The notes beneath the pieces were generated by a model that was given only the letters and a program-made list of their open reading frames with translations, did not search any database and had not been told where the DNA came from. This document shows, in pieces, positions 46,413 through 56,862 of a stretch of 64,000 bases of DNA. Positions within the stretch are counted from its first letter, which is position 1. Each line of letters starts with the position of its first letter. Origin of the DNA: Pseudomonas tritici (GTDB lineage: Bacteria; Pseudomonadota; Gammaproteobacteria; Pseudomonadales; Pseudomonadaceae); assembly GCF_014268275.3 (NCBI RefSeq), contig NZ_CP077084.1:1116001-1180000 (forward strand), in the 5' to 3' direction. Position numbers and translations under genes: made by a program.

Positions 46413-47951
46413 ATGAATCTGCTCAAATCGCTGGCCGCCGTCAGCTCTATCACAATGATCTCCCGGGTTTTGGGGTTTGTGCGTGACACCCTGCTGGCGC
46501 GCATTTTCGGCGCCAGCATGGCCACGGATGCCTTCTTTATTGCCTTTAAATTGCCCAACCTGCTGCGGCGAATCTTCGCCGAGGGTGCGTTTTCCCAAGC
46601 GTTCGTGCCCATCCTGGCGGAATACAAGACCCAGCAGGGTGAGGAAGCGACGCGCACTTTTATCGCCTATGTCTCGGGCCTGTTGACCCTGGTGCTGATG
46701 CTGGTGACCGTGCTCGGCATGCTTGCTGCTCCCTGGGTCATCTGGGCCACAGCCCCGGGTTTCGCCAATACACCAGAAAAATTCGCGCTGACCACTGACC
46801 TGCTGCGGGTGACCTTTCCTTATATATTGCTGATCTCCCTTTCATCGCTGGCCGGGGCGATCCTCAATACCTGGAACCGCTTCTCGGTGCCGGCCTTCGT
46901 GCCGACCCTGCTGAACGTCAGCATGATCATCTTCGCGCTGTTCCTCACGCCGTACTTCGATCCTCCGGTGATGGCGTTGGGCTGGGCAGTGCTGGCCGGC
47001 GGCCTGGCGCAATTGCTCTACCAACTGCCGCACCTGAAAAAAATCGGCATGCTCGTATTGCCGCGCCTGAACCTCAAGGACACCGGCGTCTGGCGCGTGA
47101 TGCGCAATATGCTGCCGGCGATCCTCGGCGTCTCAGTCAGCCAGATTTCCCTGATTATCAACACGGCGTTCGCTTCGCTGCTGGTGTCCGGCTCGGTGTC
47201 GTGGATGTACTACGCCGATCGTCTGATGGAATTGCCGTCCGGCGTGCTGGGCGTGGCGCTGGGCACGATTTTGCTGCCAACCCTGGCGCGCACTTACGCC
47301 AGCAAGGACCGCCAGGAATACTCGCGCATCCTCGATTGGGGCCTGCGCCTGTGTTTTGTACTAGTGCTGCCATGTGCCCTGGCCCTGGGGATTCTGGCGG
47401 AGCCGCTGACCGTGTCGCTGTTTCAATACGGCCAATTCGATGCCCATGATGCATTGATGACGCAGTACGCACTGGTCGCCTATTCCGTAGGGTTGCTCGG
47501 CATTATCGTGATCAAGGTGCTGGCACCAGGCTTCTACGCCCAGCAAAACATCCGTACACCGGTCAAAATCGCCATTTTTACCTTGGTCGTAACGCAGCTG
47601 CTCAACCTGGTGTTCATCGGTCCGTTGGCCCATGCCGGCCTGGCACTGGCTATCAGCGTCGGTGCGTGCATCAACGCCGGGCTGTTGTTTTACCAGCTGC
47701 GCAAGCAGCAAATGTTCCAGCCGCAGCCCGGTTGGGGCCTGTTTGCGCTAAAGCTGCTGGTAGCGGTGGCGGTGATGTCGGCCGTGCTGCTGGGCTTGAT
47801 GCACTATATGCCCGCCTGGGACGAGGGCCACATGCTGCAGCGCTTTATGCGCCTTGGCATGCTGGTAGTTGCCGGTGTGGTGGTGTACTTCGGGATGTTG
47901 CTGCTGCAAGGCTTCCGCCTGCGGGATTTCAATCGCAAGTCACTGAGCTAG
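46413..47951 (+). CDS. murJ: Lipid II flippase MurJ
   Basis: Moves lipid II across the inner membrane for peptidoglycan synthesis. The 512-residue polytopic protein has about 14 membrane segments with characteristic [35 protein letters not shown] and [17 protein letters not shown] at the N terminus. It is divergent from rpsT across 250 bases and is followed by ribF. In several bacteria rpsT, murJ and ribF are neighbours in this order. Confidence 0.97.
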   Translation: MNLLKSLAAVSSITMISRVLGFVRDTLLARIFGASMATDAFFIAFKLPNLLRRIFAEGAFSQAFVPILAEYKTQQGEEATRTFIAYVSGLLTLVLMLVTVLGMLAAPWVIWATAPGFANTPEKFALTTDLLRVTFPYILLISLSSLAGAILNTWNRFSVPAFVPTLLNVSMIIFALFLTPYFDPPVMALGWAVLAGGLAQLLYQLPHLKKIGMLVLPRLNLKDTGVWRVMRNMLPAILGVSVSQISLIINTAFASLLVSGSVSWMYYADRLMELPSGVLGVALGTILLPTLARTYASKDRQEYSRILDWGLRLCFVLVLPCALALGILAEPLTVSLFQYGQFDAHDALMTQYALVAYSVGLLGIIVIKVLAPGFYAQQNIRTPVKIAIFTLVVTQLLNLVFIGPLAHAGLALAISVGACINAGLLFYQLRKQQMFQPQPGWGLFALKLLVAVAVMSAVLLGLMHYMPAWDEGHMLQRFMRLGMLVVAGVVVYFGMLLLQGFRLRDFNRKSLS

Positions 47952-48070
47952 AGAGTTTGCCGCGATAAAACGGTTGTTTTATCGATTCGATCCACTTGGC
48001 CTGTGCTGTTGCCTGTCGTCCGGGGCCGGGTGTGGTTATAATCGACCACTTTATGAGCAAGAAGCGCGTT

Positions 48071-49009
48071 ATGCAGCTGGTTCGAGGTCTCCACAACCTG
48101 CGCCCTGAACATCGGGGCTGCGTCGCCACTATTGGCAACTTTGACGGTGTTCACCGTGGCCACCAGGCTATCCTGGCCCGGCTGCGCGAGCGCGCAGTCG
48201 AGTTGGGCGTGCCCAGCTGCGTGGTGATTTTTGAGCCGCAGCCGCGGGAATACTTTACCCCCGGGACAGCGCCGGCGCGTCTTGCCCGCCTGCGGGACAA
48301 GCTGCAACTGCTGGCGGAAGAGGGTGTAGACCGCGTCCTCTGCCTGGCTTTCAACCAGCGCTTGCAAAGCCTGAGCGCTGCCGAGTTCGTCGACCGCATC
48401 CTCGTCGATGGCCTGGGTGTGCAGCATTTGGAGGTCGGTGACGACTTCCGCTTTGGTTGCGACCGCGTCGGGGATTTCGATTTCCTGCTACAGGCCGGTG
48501 CCAACCAGGGGTTTACCGTCGAAGCCGCGCAAACCGTCGAACTGGACGGCCTGCGCGTGAGCAGCACCCAGGTGCGTAACGCCCTGGCTGCTGCCGACTT
48601 CGCCTTGGCCGAGCGTTTGCTCGGCCGTCCGTTCCGCATTGCCGGACGGGTCCTGCACGGCCAGAAGCTGGCGCGCCAATTGGGCACGCCAACCGCCAAC
48701 GTGCAACTCAAGCGTCGTCGTGTGCCACTGACCGGGGTGTATCTGGTGAGTGTCGACATTGATGGCCAAGCGTGGCCGGGAGTCGCCAACATAGGCGTCA
48801 GGCCCACGGTTGCAGGTGATGGCAAGGCCCACCTGGAAGTACACCTGCTGGATTTTGCCGGTGATCTGTATGACCGGCGTTTGACGGTGGTTTTCCACCA
48901 GAAGCTGCGTGAAGAGCAGCGTTTCGCCTCCCTTGAGGCGTTGAAAACGGCGATCAATGCGGATGTCGCCGCCGCCCGTGCACTAGCCGCACCTAGCGCC
49001 CATCGCTAA
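48071..49009 (+). CDS. ribF: Bifunctional riboflavin kinase / FMN adenylyltransferase
   Basis: Makes FMN and FAD. From ATG 48071 (MQLVRGLHNLRPEHRG) the product is 312 residues. The N-terminal nucleotidyltransferase has VATIGNFDGVHRGH and VGDDFRFGCDRVGD; the C-terminal flavokinase has GQKLARQLGTPTANVQL and GVANIGVRPTV. The frame is open further upstream but includes no better start. It lies 14 bases before ileS, the start of the ribF-ileS-lspA-fkpB-ispH unit. Confidence 0.96.
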   Translation: MQLVRGLHNLRPEHRGCVATIGNFDGVHRGHQAILARLRERAVELGVPSCVVIFEPQPREYFTPGTAPARLARLRDKLQLLAEEGVDRVLCLAFNQRLQSLSAAEFVDRILVDGLGVQHLEVGDDFRFGCDRVGDFDFLLQAGANQGFTVEAAQTVELDGLRVSSTQVRNALAAADFALAERLLGRPFRIAGRVLHGQKLARQLGTPTANVQLKRRRVPLTGVYLVSVDIDGQAWPGVANIGVRPTVAGDGKAHLEVHLLDFAGDLYDRRLTVVFHQKLREEQRFASLEALKTAINADVAAARALAAPSAHR

Positions 49010-49023
49010 CCGAAGAGCCTTAA

Positions 49024-51855
49024 ATGACCGACTATAAAGCCACGCTAAACCTTCCGGACACCGCCTTCCCAATGAAGGCCGGCCTGCCACAGCGCGAACC
49101 GCAGATCCTGCAGCGCTGGGACAGTATTGGCCTGTACGGAAAGTTGCGCGAAATTGGCAAGGATCGTCCGAAGTTCGTCCTGCACGACGGCCCTCCTTAT
49201 GCCAACGGCACGATTCACATCGGTCATGCGCTGAACAAAATTCTCAAGGACATGATCCTGCGCTCGAAGACCCTGTCGGGCTTCGACGCGCCGTACGTCC
49301 CGGGTTGGGACTGCCACGGCCTGCCGATCGAACACAAAGTCGAAGTGACCTACGGCAAGAACCTGGGCGCGGATAAAACCCGCGAACTGTGCCGTGCCTA
49401 CGCTACCGAGCAGATCGAAGGGCAGAAGTCCGAATTCATCCGCCTGGGCGTGTTGGGCGAGTGGGACAACCCGTACAAGACCATGAACTTCAAGAACGAG
49501 GCCGGTGAAATCCGTGCCTTGGCCGAAATCGTCAAAGGCGGTTTCGTGTTCAAGGGCCTCAAGCCCGTGAACTGGTGCTTTGACTGCGGTTCGGCCCTGG
49601 CTGAGGCGGAAGTCGAGTACGAAGACAAGAAGTCCTCGACCATCGACGTGGCCTTCCCGATCGCAGACGACGCCAAGTTGGCCCAGGCTTTTGGCCTGGC
49701 AAGCCTGAGCAAACCGGCTGCCATTGTGATCTGGACCACCACCCCGTGGACCATCCCGGCCAACCAGGCGCTGAACGTGCACCCGGAATTCACCTACGCC
49801 CTGGTGGACGTCGGTGATCGCCTGCTGGTGCTGGCCGAGGAAATGGTCGAAGCCTGCCTGGCGCGTTACGAACTGCAAGGTTCGGTGATTGCCACTACCA
49901 CCGGCTCTGCGCTGGAACTGATCAACTTCCGTCACCCGTTCTATGACCGCCTGTCGCCGGTGTACCTGGCTGACTACGTCGAACTGGGTTCGGGTACTGG
50001 CATTGTTCACTGCTCGCCGGCCTATGGCGTGGACGACTTCGTGATCTGCAAGAAGTACGGCCTGGTCAACGACGACATCATCAACCCGGTGCAAAGCAAC
50101 GGCGTCTACGTGCCGTCGCTGGAGTTCTTCGGCGGCCAGTTCATCTTCAAGGCCGACCAGCCGATCATCGAAAAGCTGCGTGAAGTCGGTGCGCTGATGC
50201 AAACCGCGACCATCCAGCACAGCTACATGCATTGCTGGCGCCACAAGACTCCGCTGATCTACCGCGCCACCGCGCAGTGGTTCATCGGCATGGACAAAGA
50301 GCCGACCCGCGGCGACACCCTGCGTAATCGCGCGATCAAGGCTATCGAAGAAACCAAGTTCGTCCCGGCCTGGGGCCAGGCGCGCCTGCACTCGATGATC
50401 GCCAATCGTCCGGACTGGTGCATCTCCCGCCAGCGTAACTGGGGCGTGCCAATCCCGTTCTTCCTGAACAAGGAAAGCGGCGAGCTGCACCCACGTACCG
50501 TTGAACTGATGGAAATCGTTGCCCAGCGCGTTGAACAGGAAGGCATCGAAGCCTGGTTCAAAATGGACGCCGCCGAACTGCTGGGCGATGAAGCGCCGCA
50601 GTACGACAAGATCAGCGACACCCTCGACGTGTGGTTCGACTCCGGCACCACCCATTGGCACGTCCTGCGCGGCTCGCACCCAATGGGCCACGAGACCGGC
50701 CCGCGTGCCGACTTGTATCTGGAAGGTTCGGACCAACACCGTGGCTGGTTCCACTCGTCGCTGCTGACCGGTTGCGCCATCGACGACCACGCGCCGTACC
50801 GCGAACTGCTGACCCACGGCTTCACCGTCGACGAGACGGGCCGCAAGATGTCCAAGTCGTTGAAGAACGTGATCGAGCCGAAAAAGATCAACGACACCCT
50901 GGGCGCCGACATCATGCGTCTGTGGGTAGCGTCGACCGACTATTCGGGCGAGATCGCCGTGTCGGATCAGATCCTGGCTCGTAGCGCCGATGCCTACCGC
51001 CGTATCCGAAATACCGCACGCTTCCTGCTGTCGAACCTGACCGGTTTCAACCCGGCGACCGATATCCTGCCGGCCGAGGACATGCTCGCCCTGGACCGTT
51101 GGGCTGTGGACCGTACCCTGTTGCTGCAGCGTGAGTTGCAGGAGAGCTACGGCGAATACCGCTTCTGGAACGTCTACTCGAAGATCCACAACTTCTGCGT
51201 GCAGGAGCTGGGTGGTTTCTACCTCGACATCATCAAGGATCGCCAGTACACCACCGGCGCCAACAGCAAGGCACGCCGCTCGGCGCAGACTGCGCTGTAC
51301 CACATCAGCGAAGCGCTGGTGCGCTGGATCGCGCCGATCCTGGCGTTCACCGCCGACGAACTGTGGGAATACCTGCCGGGCGAGCGTAACGAGTCCGTGA
51401 TGCTCAACACCTGGTACGAAGGCCTGACCGAACTGCCGGCCGACTTCGAACTGGGCCGCGAATATTGGGAAGGCGTAATGGCCGTCAAGGTTGCGGTGAA
51501 CAAGGAGTTGGAAGTGCAACGTGCGGCCAAGGCCGTCGGTGGCAACCTGCAAGCCGAAGTCACCCTGTTTGCCGAGGAAGGCCTGACCGCCGACCTGGCC
51601 AAGCTGAGCAACGAACTGCGCTTCGTGCTGATCACCTCCACCGCGAGCCTGGCACCGTTTGCCCAGGCTCCGGCGGACGCGGTTGCCACCGAAGTACCGG
51701 GCCTCAAGCTCAAAGTGGTCAAGTCGGCCTTCCCTAAGTGCGCCCGTTGCTGGCACTGCCGCGAAGATGTTGGCGTGAACCCTGAGCATCCGGAAATCTG
51801 TGGTCGTTGTGTCGACAACATCTCGGGTGCTGGTGAGGTTCGCCACTATGCCTAA
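49024..51855 (+). CDS. ileS: Isoleucyl-tRNA synthetase
   Basis: Class I aminoacyl-tRNA synthetase with editing domain, 943 residues. HIGH-type motif in [16 protein letters not shown] (about 57-72), KMSKS in [10 protein letters not shown] (about 607-612), and the C-terminal zinc site [12 protein letters not shown]...CGRC. This is the bacterial, mupirocin-sensitive type by its C-terminal zinc finger. Overlaps lspA by eight bases. Confidence 0.98.
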   Translation: MTDYKATLNLPDTAFPMKAGLPQREPQILQRWDSIGLYGKLREIGKDRPKFVLHDGPPYANGTIHIGHALNKILKDMILRSKTLSGFDAPYVPGWDCHGLPIEHKVEVTYGKNLGADKTRELCRAYATEQIEGQKSEFIRLGVLGEWDNPYKTMNFKNEAGEIRALAEIVKGGFVFKGLKPVNWCFDCGSALAEAEVEYEDKKSSTIDVAFPIADDAKLAQAFGLASLSKPAAIVIWTTTPWTIPANQALNVHPEFTYALVDVGDRLLVLAEEMVEACLARYELQGSVIATTTGSALELINFRHPFYDRLSPVYLADYVELGSGTGIVHCSPAYGVDDFVICKKYGLVNDDIINPVQSNGVYVPSLEFFGGQFIFKADQPIIEKLREVGALMQTATIQHSYMHCWRHKTPLIYRATAQWFIGMDKEPTRGDTLRNRAIKAIEETKFVPAWGQARLHSMIANRPDWCISRQRNWGVPIPFFLNKESGELHPRTVELMEIVAQRVEQEGIEAWFKMDAAELLGDEAPQYDKISDTLDVWFDSGTTHWHVLRGSHPMGHETGPRADLYLEGSDQHRGWFHSSLLTGCAIDDHAPYRELLTHGFTVDETGRKMSKSLKNVIEPKKINDTLGADIMRLWVASTDYSGEIAVSDQILARSADAYRRIRNTARFLLSNLTGFNPATDILPAEDMLALDRWAVDRTLLLQRELQESYGEYRFWNVYSKIHNFCVQELGGFYLDIIKDRQYTTGANSKARRSAQTALYHISEALVRWIAPILAFTADELWEYLPGERNESVMLNTWYEGLTELPADFELGREYWEGVMAVKVAVNKELEVQRAAKAVGGNLQAEVTLFAEEGLTADLAKLSNELRFVLITSTASLAPFAQAPADAVATEVPGLKLKVVKSAFPKCARCWHCREDVGVNPEHPEICGRCVDNISGAGEVRHYA

Positions 51856-52357
51856 TGCCGGTCGTTTCGGACGTCTGGGCTGGCTCGTACTGAGCTTGCT
51901 GGTGCTGGTCATTGACCAGGTCAGCAAGGCTCATTTCGAGGGCACTCTGGAAATGTTCCAGCAGATCGTAGTCATCCCGGATTACTTCAGCTGGACCCTG
52001 GCCTACAACACTGGCGCGGCCTTCAGCTTCCTCGCTGATGGAGGCGGCTGGCAGCGCTGGCTGTTCGCCGTGATCGCGGTGGTGGTCAGTGCGGTGCTGG
52101 TCGTGTGGCTCAAGCGTCTTGGTCGCGATGACACCTGGTTGGCGATCGCCTTGGCTCTGGTGTTGGGTGGCGCGCTGGGCAACCTGTACGATCGCATTGC
52201 CCTGGGCCATGTGATTGACTTCATCTTGGTGCATTGGCAGAACCGTTGGTACTTCCCGGCTTTCAATTTTGCCGACAGTGCCATCACCGTCGGTGCAATC
52301 ATGCTGGCGTTGGACATGTTCAAAAGTAAGAAAACCGGAGAGACCGTCAATGACTGA
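51848..52357 (+). CDS. lspA: Lipoprotein signal peptidase
   Basis: Cleaves signal peptides of prolipoproteins in the inner membrane. The 169-residue product has four membrane segments and the two catalytic aspartates in [14 protein letters not shown] and [11 protein letters not shown] 51848 ([16 protein letters not shown]) overlaps the end of ileS. Its clients in this window include HrcJ, HrpT, LolB, BamD and the TPR lipoprotein. Confidence 0.97.
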   Translation: MPNAGRFGRLGWLVLSLLVLVIDQVSKAHFEGTLEMFQQIVVIPDYFSWTLAYNTGAAFSFLADGGGWQRWLFAVIAVVVSAVLVVWLKRLGRDDTWLAIALALVLGGALGNLYDRIALGHVIDFILVHWQNRWYFPAFNFADSAITVGAIMLALDMFKSKKTGETVND

Positions 52358-52802
52358 TCAGGTATTGGCTGAGCAACGCATCGGCCAGAACACGGAAGTC
52401 ACCTTGCATTTCGCACTGCGCCTTGAGAACGGCGACACGGTCGACAGCACGTTCGACAAAGCCCCGGCTACCTTCAAGGTGGGCGACGGCAACCTGCTGC
52501 CGGGTTTCGAAGCGGCCCTGTTCGGCTTCAAGGCGGGTGACAAGCGTACCCTGCAGATCCTGCCGGAAAACGCCTTTGGCCAGCCCAACCCGCAAAACGT
52601 GCAAATCATCCCGCGTTCGCAGTTCCAGGACATGGACCTGTCGGAAGGCCTGCTGGTGATCTTCAACGATGCGGCGAATACCGAGCTGCCCGGCGTGGTG
52701 AAAACCTTTGATGACGCGCAAGTGACCATCGACTTCAACCACCCGCTGTCCGGTAAAACCTTGACCTTTGACGTTGAAATCTTCAGCGTTAAAGCGCTTT
52801 AA
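52350..52802 (+). CDS. fkpB: FKBP-type peptidyl-prolyl isomerase FkpB (SlpA)
   Basis: Cytoplasmic prolyl isomerase/chaperone of 150 residues, SlyD-related but without the His tail. The FKBP core reads VTLHFALRLENGDTVDSTFDKAPATFKVGDGNLLPGFEAALFG. ATG 52350 overlaps the lspA stop by eight bases. Its position before ispH is conserved in gammaproteobacteria. Confidence 0.95.
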   Translation: MTDQVLAEQRIGQNTEVTLHFALRLENGDTVDSTFDKAPATFKVGDGNLLPGFEAALFGFKAGDKRTLQILPENAFGQPNPQNVQIIPRSQFQDMDLSEGLLVIFNDAANTELPGVVKTFDDAQVTIDFNHPLSGKTLTFDVEIFSVKAL

Positions 52803-52836
52803 ACTGACAGAAGCGGTTCCTGTGTGAGCTGGCTTG

Positions 52837-52923
52837 TGTGGGAGCTGGCTTGCCTGCGATGCAGACGACTCGGTGTATCGACTACACCGCGGTGATGCTA
52901 TCGCAGGCAAGCCAGCTCCCACA
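52837..52923. repeat. REP doublet (REPIN), GCTGG-type, between fkpB and ispH
   Basis: Perfect inverted arms 52837-52860 and 52900-52923 (TGTGGGAGCTGGCTTGCCTGCGAT type), the same class as at 37342. It lies inside an operon, so it would form an intercistronic hairpin in the mRNA between fkpB and ispH. Confidence 0.9.
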
Positions 52924-52987
52924 GGAGTCGGTTTCCCCAAGGGCTGTGTTGATCTAATTTCTTGCAGGGCAAGACACGAGGCACAGC

Positions 52988-53935
52988 ATGCAAATCAAAC
53001 TCGCCAACCCCCGTGGCTTCTGCGCCGGTGTGGACCGGGCGATCGAAATCGTCAATCGCGCCCTGGAAGTCTTCGGGCCGCCGATTTACGTGCGCCATGA
53101 AGTCGTCCACAACAAATTCGTGGTCGAGGACCTGCGCGCGCGCGGTGCCATCTTTGTCGAAGAGCTGGACCAGGTGCCGGACGACGTAATCGTCATCTTC
53201 AGCGCCCACGGTGTTTCCCAGGCCGTGCGTACCGAAGCGGCAGGCCGTGGCCTGAAAGTCTTCGATGCCACCTGCCCGTTGGTCACCAAGGTGCACATCG
53301 AAGTCGCGCGCTACAGCCGTGACGGTCGAGAGTGCATCCTGATCGGCCATGCCGGCCACCCGGAAGTTGAAGGCACCATGGGCCAGTACGATGCCAGCAA
53401 TGGCGGGGCTATCTACCTGGTCGAAGACGAAAAGGATGTTGCCAATCTTCAGGTGCAAAACCCTGAACGCCTGGCATTCGTGACCCAGACCACCTTGTCT
53501 ATGGACGACACCAGCCGCGTTATCGACGCGCTGCGTAGTCGCTTCCCGGCCATCGGCGGGCCGCGCAAGGACGACATCTGCTACGCCACCCAAAACCGGC
53601 AGGACGCGGTCAAGCAACTGGCCGATGAATGTGACGTGGTCCTGGTGGTCGGCAGCCCTAACAGCTCCAACTCCAACCGCCTGCGTGAGCTGGCTGAGCG
53701 CATGGCAACCCCTGCATACCTGATCGACGGCGCCGAAGACATGCAGCGCAGCTGGTTCGATGGCGTCGAGCGCATTGGTATCACGGCGGGTGCTTCGGCC
53801 CCGGAAGTGCTGGTGCGCGGCGTTATCCAGCAGTTGCATGCGTGGGGTGCCACCGGTGCGGACGAACTGGCGGGTCGCGAAGAAAACATCACGTTCTCCA
53901 TGCCCAAGGAGCTGCGGGTTCGCTCGCTGCTCTGA
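52988..53935 (+). CDS. ispH: 4-hydroxy-3-methylbut-2-enyl diphosphate reductase
   Basis: Iron-sulfur enzyme of the last MEP pathway step, giving IPP and DMAPP. The 315-residue product has the three cluster cysteines in [19 protein letters not shown] and the ICYATQNRQ region, and the substrate-binding SNSSNSNRL. Complements ispE at 12010-12861. Last gene of the ribF-ileS-lspA-fkpB-ispH unit. Confidence 0.97.
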   Translation: MQIKLANPRGFCAGVDRAIEIVNRALEVFGPPIYVRHEVVHNKFVVEDLRARGAIFVEELDQVPDDVIVIFSAHGVSQAVRTEAAGRGLKVFDATCPLVTKVHIEVARYSRDGRECILIGHAGHPEVEGTMGQYDASNGGAIYLVEDEKDVANLQVQNPERLAFVTQTTLSMDDTSRVIDALRSRFPAIGGPRKDDICYATQNRQDAVKQLADECDVVLVVGSPNSSNSNRLRELAERMATPAYLIDGAEDMQRSWFDGVERIGITAGASAPEVLVRGVIQQLHAWGATGADELAGREENITFSMPKELRVRSLL

Positions 53936-53951
53936 TTGTCCGGGTGCCGGA

Positions 53952-54470
53952 TTAGCTCCGGCACAATGCCTGCTCGGCACGGTCGCTGCGCAGGCTGATG
54001 CGCCCGCTGGGCGCCAGTACGACCTGATACAGGCTCTGTGGCTGCTCCGAGTCGCACACATGCACAGTACCTGCACGAAACCCTCCCCCTGAAAATATCG
54101 GCTCGCCCAGCCCGCTGAAGCGCACCTGGTTCTTGAGCGGCCCATTGCCGACGATCGGGACCTTCCCGCTGTCCTGGTGCTCCAGCAATACCGGGTTTTT
54201 ATCGTCCAAGTGGCCGCGTCCGCTCTCATCCACGATCACCCGCCAACCCCGGCTCCAGTCTTCGTCCAGCGCGTGAATGACCACCGCCCGATTGCGTGCG
54301 ACGGCTTCGGTGCGTGCGTAGCGCAGTCCTCCCGCCAAGGACTGTGCCGCGCTATGTCGTTGCTGTGATTCCAGCAGGCTCTTGAAACTGGGCACTGCCA
54401 GGTTAGCCAGGACGCTGCTCACGATCAGTCCGAGTAGCAGTTCAATCAGGGTGAAACCTCGTTGTTGCAT
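53952..54470 (-). CDS. GspH/FimT family minor pseudopilin
   Basis: Minor type IV pilin-like protein of 172 residues from ATG 54470. Class III signal MQQRG-FTLIELLLGLIVSSVLANLAVPSF with cleavage before Phe6 and Glu at mature position 5. The C-terminal region matches the GspH/FimT domain (RNRAVVIHALDEDWSRGWRVIVD). In P. aeruginosa fimT/fimU and pilV-pilE lie on one strand; here the gene is on the opposite strand from pilV. Which of FimT or FimU it represents cannot be told. Confidence 0.86.
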   Translation of the reverse strand: MQQRGFTLIELLLGLIVSSVLANLAVPSFKSLLESQQRHSAAQSLAGGLRYARTEAVARNRAVVIHALDEDWSRGWRVIVDESGRGHLDDKNPVLLEHQDSGKVPIVGNGPLKNQVRFSGLGEPIFSGGGFRAGTVHVCDSEQPQSLYQVVLAPSGRISLRSDRAEQALCRS

Positions 54471-54651
54471 ATGCCATCCCTCCATGGATTTGAGTACAGC
54501 CATAGGTATAGCGCCCGTGCTGTGGCGCTGGATGGTGGCCTTTATGTCCAAAGTATTTCGCTTTGTTCCGGGAGCAGCGCGGGTGAAAAACCGACGCTAG
54601 TCTTGGGCCGTACAGCAGATTTCAGCTGCTTTTTTCTGGCCTTCGACACGG
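54471..54651. promoter_or_regulatory. Divergent region between the fimT-like gene and pilV
   Basis: 181 bases with presumably both promoters. No clear sigma-54 (GG-N10-GC) element or operator was identified by eye. Confidence 0.4.
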
Positions 54652-55149
54652 ATGACGACGGTAATGCTTGCCTGCCCAAACACCAGTTTTCCCCACGCCT
54701 TACTCCGGCACCAACGCGGCATGACGCTGATCGAGGTGTTGGTTGCGGTGCTGATTCTCACCATCGGGCTGTTGGGCGCGGCGGTGATCCAGCTCAATGC
54801 GCTGAAATACACCGACAGTGCCAGGATGACCAGCCAGGCCAGTTTCATTGCCTACGACATGCTCGACCGAATCCGCGCCAATTCCGCTGCCGACTACGCA
54901 TGGGAGCGGTCCGAGCGTGCTCCGGCGAGCAGCGCTACCGCTAGCGTGCGCGACCAGGACCTGCATGATTTCGAGGCGAATATTCTCGGCTTCGCCGGGG
55001 AGAGCGCCAAAGGCGCGGTGTCGATCAGTGCAAACGAAGCCACTGTCAGTATCAGTTGGGATGACAGTCGAGGCGCTAACAGCCCGGGTGCTCGGGAAAC
55101 ATTCATTCTGACCAGTCGCGTCAGTGATGAGCCGGGGGTGACGCAATGA
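54652..55149 (+). CDS. pilV: Minor type IV pilin PilV
   Basis: 165 residues. The prepilin cleavage site RHQRG-MTLIEVLVAVLILTIGLLGAAVIQLNAL identifies it as a PilV type (Met at +1). The leader is unusually long (23 residues from the first Met, 19 from the fifth codon), so the start could be the ATG at 54664. The protein forms part of the pilus-tip priming complex with PilW, PilX and FimT/U. Overlaps pilW by four bases. Confidence 0.88.
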   Translation: MTTVMLACPNTSFPHALLRHQRGMTLIEVLVAVLILTIGLLGAAVIQLNALKYTDSARMTSQASFIAYDMLDRIRANSAADYAWERSERAPASSATASVRDQDLHDFEANILGFAGESAKGAVSISANEATVSISWDDSRGANSPGARETFILTSRVSDEPGVTQ

Positions 55150-55853
55150 GGCGTCGCACTCGGGGTTTCAGCTTGGTGGAATTGCTGTTGGCTTTGGCGA
55201 TGGGCTTGGTGCTGGTGCTAGGGGTCAGCCAGGTGGCGGTCAATTCCAGGACCACCCACGACAGCCAGCAGGCCGCCATGATGCTGCAGGATGATGCGCG
55301 GTTCGTGCTGGGCAAGATGAGCCAGGATATCCGTCAGGCGGGCATGTTTGGCTGTTTGGCCACGGAGTTTATCGACAACGCTCCTCCGGCCTTTGATCGG
55401 CCTGTCAGTTGGAGTGCTGGGGCGGGTGCAAGGTCGCTCACGCTGGTGACCGCGGATGTCGGCAATGAGAGTGGCAAACCCGATTGGACGGTGCTGTCTG
55501 ACTGCACAGGCAGCGCCCAAGCGTATGCCGGAAATTCCCCTGTGCCTGCACCCGGACAGATCCGTTTTGCACTGCGCCAACTCACGTACATCTTCGAAGC
55601 GGGCCAATTGAAGGTCAGCACGCCTGCGGCCCCTGCCAAGGCAGTGCTGGTGGATAACGTGCAGGCATTCGATATCAGCTTTGGCGTGGCTGCCAAACCC
55701 GCATCAACGGAGGTGGTGCGCTACGACCCGAGTCCGGCCGCCGTATCCCTGATACGCAGTGTGCGCATCCTGATGACGCTGCGAGATCCGACCGACCGGG
55801 TTAAAGATCAAACCTACAGCGTCGTGGCGGCGCTGCGAAACCGTCTGGGGTAA
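55146..55853 (+). CDS. pilW: Minor type IV pilin PilW
   Basis: 235 residues, with prepilin signal MRRRTRG-FSLVELLLALAMGLVLVLGVSQVAV. The body shows the PilW-family features MLQDDARFVLGKMSQDIRQAGMFGC and FALRQLTYIFEAGQLKV. Starts within the last codon of pilV (ATGA overlap) and is followed by pilX after six bases. Confidence 0.88.
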   Translation: MRRRTRGFSLVELLLALAMGLVLVLGVSQVAVNSRTTHDSQQAAMMLQDDARFVLGKMSQDIRQAGMFGCLATEFIDNAPPAFDRPVSWSAGAGARSLTLVTADVGNESGKPDWTVLSDCTGSAQAYAGNSPVPAPGQIRFALRQLTYIFEAGQLKVSTPAAPAKAVLVDNVQAFDISFGVAAKPASTEVVRYDPSPAAVSLIRSVRILMTLRDPTDRVKDQTYSVVAALRNRLG

Positions 55854-55859
55854 GCCGCC

Positions 55860-56390
55860 ATGATGCTGACAGAGGGTATTCGTTTGCGCCAGGCGGGCAT
55901 GGTTCTGCTGATCAGTCTGGTGTTCCTGTTGCTGGTGTCGCTGATCGGTTTGTCATCGATGCAAGGCGCAGTCACCCAGCAAAAGATCGCCGGTAGTCTC
56001 TGGCAGCGCAATCAGTCGCTGCAAAGTGCCGAGAGTGGCTTGAGGCGCGGCGAGCAGGCCATACAGCGGTCATTTGCGGCGCTGCCGTTGTGTCAGTCGA
56101 TAGTTGCCTGTGCGCCGCCGCAAGCAGCATTTTCAGTGGTCGGGGCTGGAATGGACCCTGTTTCGGGCGTCACCTGGGTTGCGCTTAAGGGTGGTGTATA
56201 CGGCATTCAGTTCCTCGGCCCCGGAGTAGGGTTGGCCCGTTTACCCGCGCAAACACCCGCTGCGGTGTACCGAGTGACGGCTGTCGGGCTGAGCGGCCAA
56301 CTGCGCACGGTGCTGGAGAGCGTCTACGCGCGGGTGGAAGAAGAGGGCGGCTCACGTTTTCGGCGTGTGGCATGGCGACAACTTCAATAA
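55860..56390 (+). CDS. pilX: Minor type IV pilin PilX
   Basis: 176 residues. N-terminal hydrophobic segment AGMVLLISLVFLLLVSLIGLSSMQGAVTQQKIAG followed by NQSLQSAESGLRRGEQAI, the PilX N-terminal signature (Ala-Glu-Ser-Gly). It lacks the canonical Glu5 as in other PilX proteins. In P. aeruginosa pilX is followed by pilY1; here pilE begins 11 bases later. Confidence 0.87.
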   Translation: MMLTEGIRLRQAGMVLLISLVFLLLVSLIGLSSMQGAVTQQKIAGSLWQRNQSLQSAESGLRRGEQAIQRSFAALPLCQSIVACAPPQAAFSVVGAGMDPVSGVTWVALKGGVYGIQFLGPGVGLARLPAQTPAAVYRVTAVGLSGQLRTVLESVYARVEEEGGSRFRRVAWRQLQ

Positions 56391-56401
56391 GGAGCAATGT
56401 G

Positions 56402-56803
56402 ATGGGCATGGATAGCCAGGGTTTTACCCTGATCGAGTTACTGATCGCTGTAGCGATCATCGCGGTTCTGGCCGGGATCGCTTATCCCGGATACACCGGC
56501 CATATGAAAAAGGTGTATCGCGCTGAAATCGTCGCGTTGTTGACCGAGCAAGCTCAACAACTGGAGCGCTTTTATACGAGGAACGGTACTTTTATTGACG
56601 CAAGCGGCGTCAGTGCGGGCAATGATCGCTATAGAATCAGCGCTGCATTGAACCCTCAGGATTTCCAGCTGGTGGCCACGCCTGCCGTCGACTCGATAAT
56701 GGTCGGCGACCCTTGCGGCGACTTCAGCCTGACCAGCACCGGTGCGCGGTCCAATCCGGGCGCGGCGCCGGACATGTCGCGCAAGCTGTGCTGGGGGCAG
56801 TGA
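56402..56803 (+). CDS. pilE: Type IV pilin-like PilE minor pilin
   Basis: 133 residues from ATG 56402, chosen for GGAG at the right distance. Signal MGMDSQG-FTLIELLIAVAIIAVLAGIAYPGY, class IVa. The body (ALLTEQAQQLERFYTRNGTF; YRISAALNPQDFQLVATPA; CGDFSLTSTGARSN) is that of the PilE minor pilin with a C-terminal disulfide pair. Last pilin gene of the cluster; thiO follows after 59 bases. Confidence 0.9.
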   Translation: MGMDSQGFTLIELLIAVAIIAVLAGIAYPGYTGHMKKVYRAEIVALLTEQAQQLERFYTRNGTFIDASGVSAGNDRYRISAALNPQDFQLVATPAVDSIMVGDPCGDFSLTSTGARSNPGAAPDMSRKLCWGQ

Positions 56804-56862
56804 TGAGGGTGCTGGATGATTGGGCGCCGGGTGCGCTTGTTCCTATTTATCGGCTGGATCAA

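Noticed and set aside
49045..51927. Long minus-strand open frame opposite ileS
   Set aside because: Shadow of ileS codon bias; no start context and no known family.
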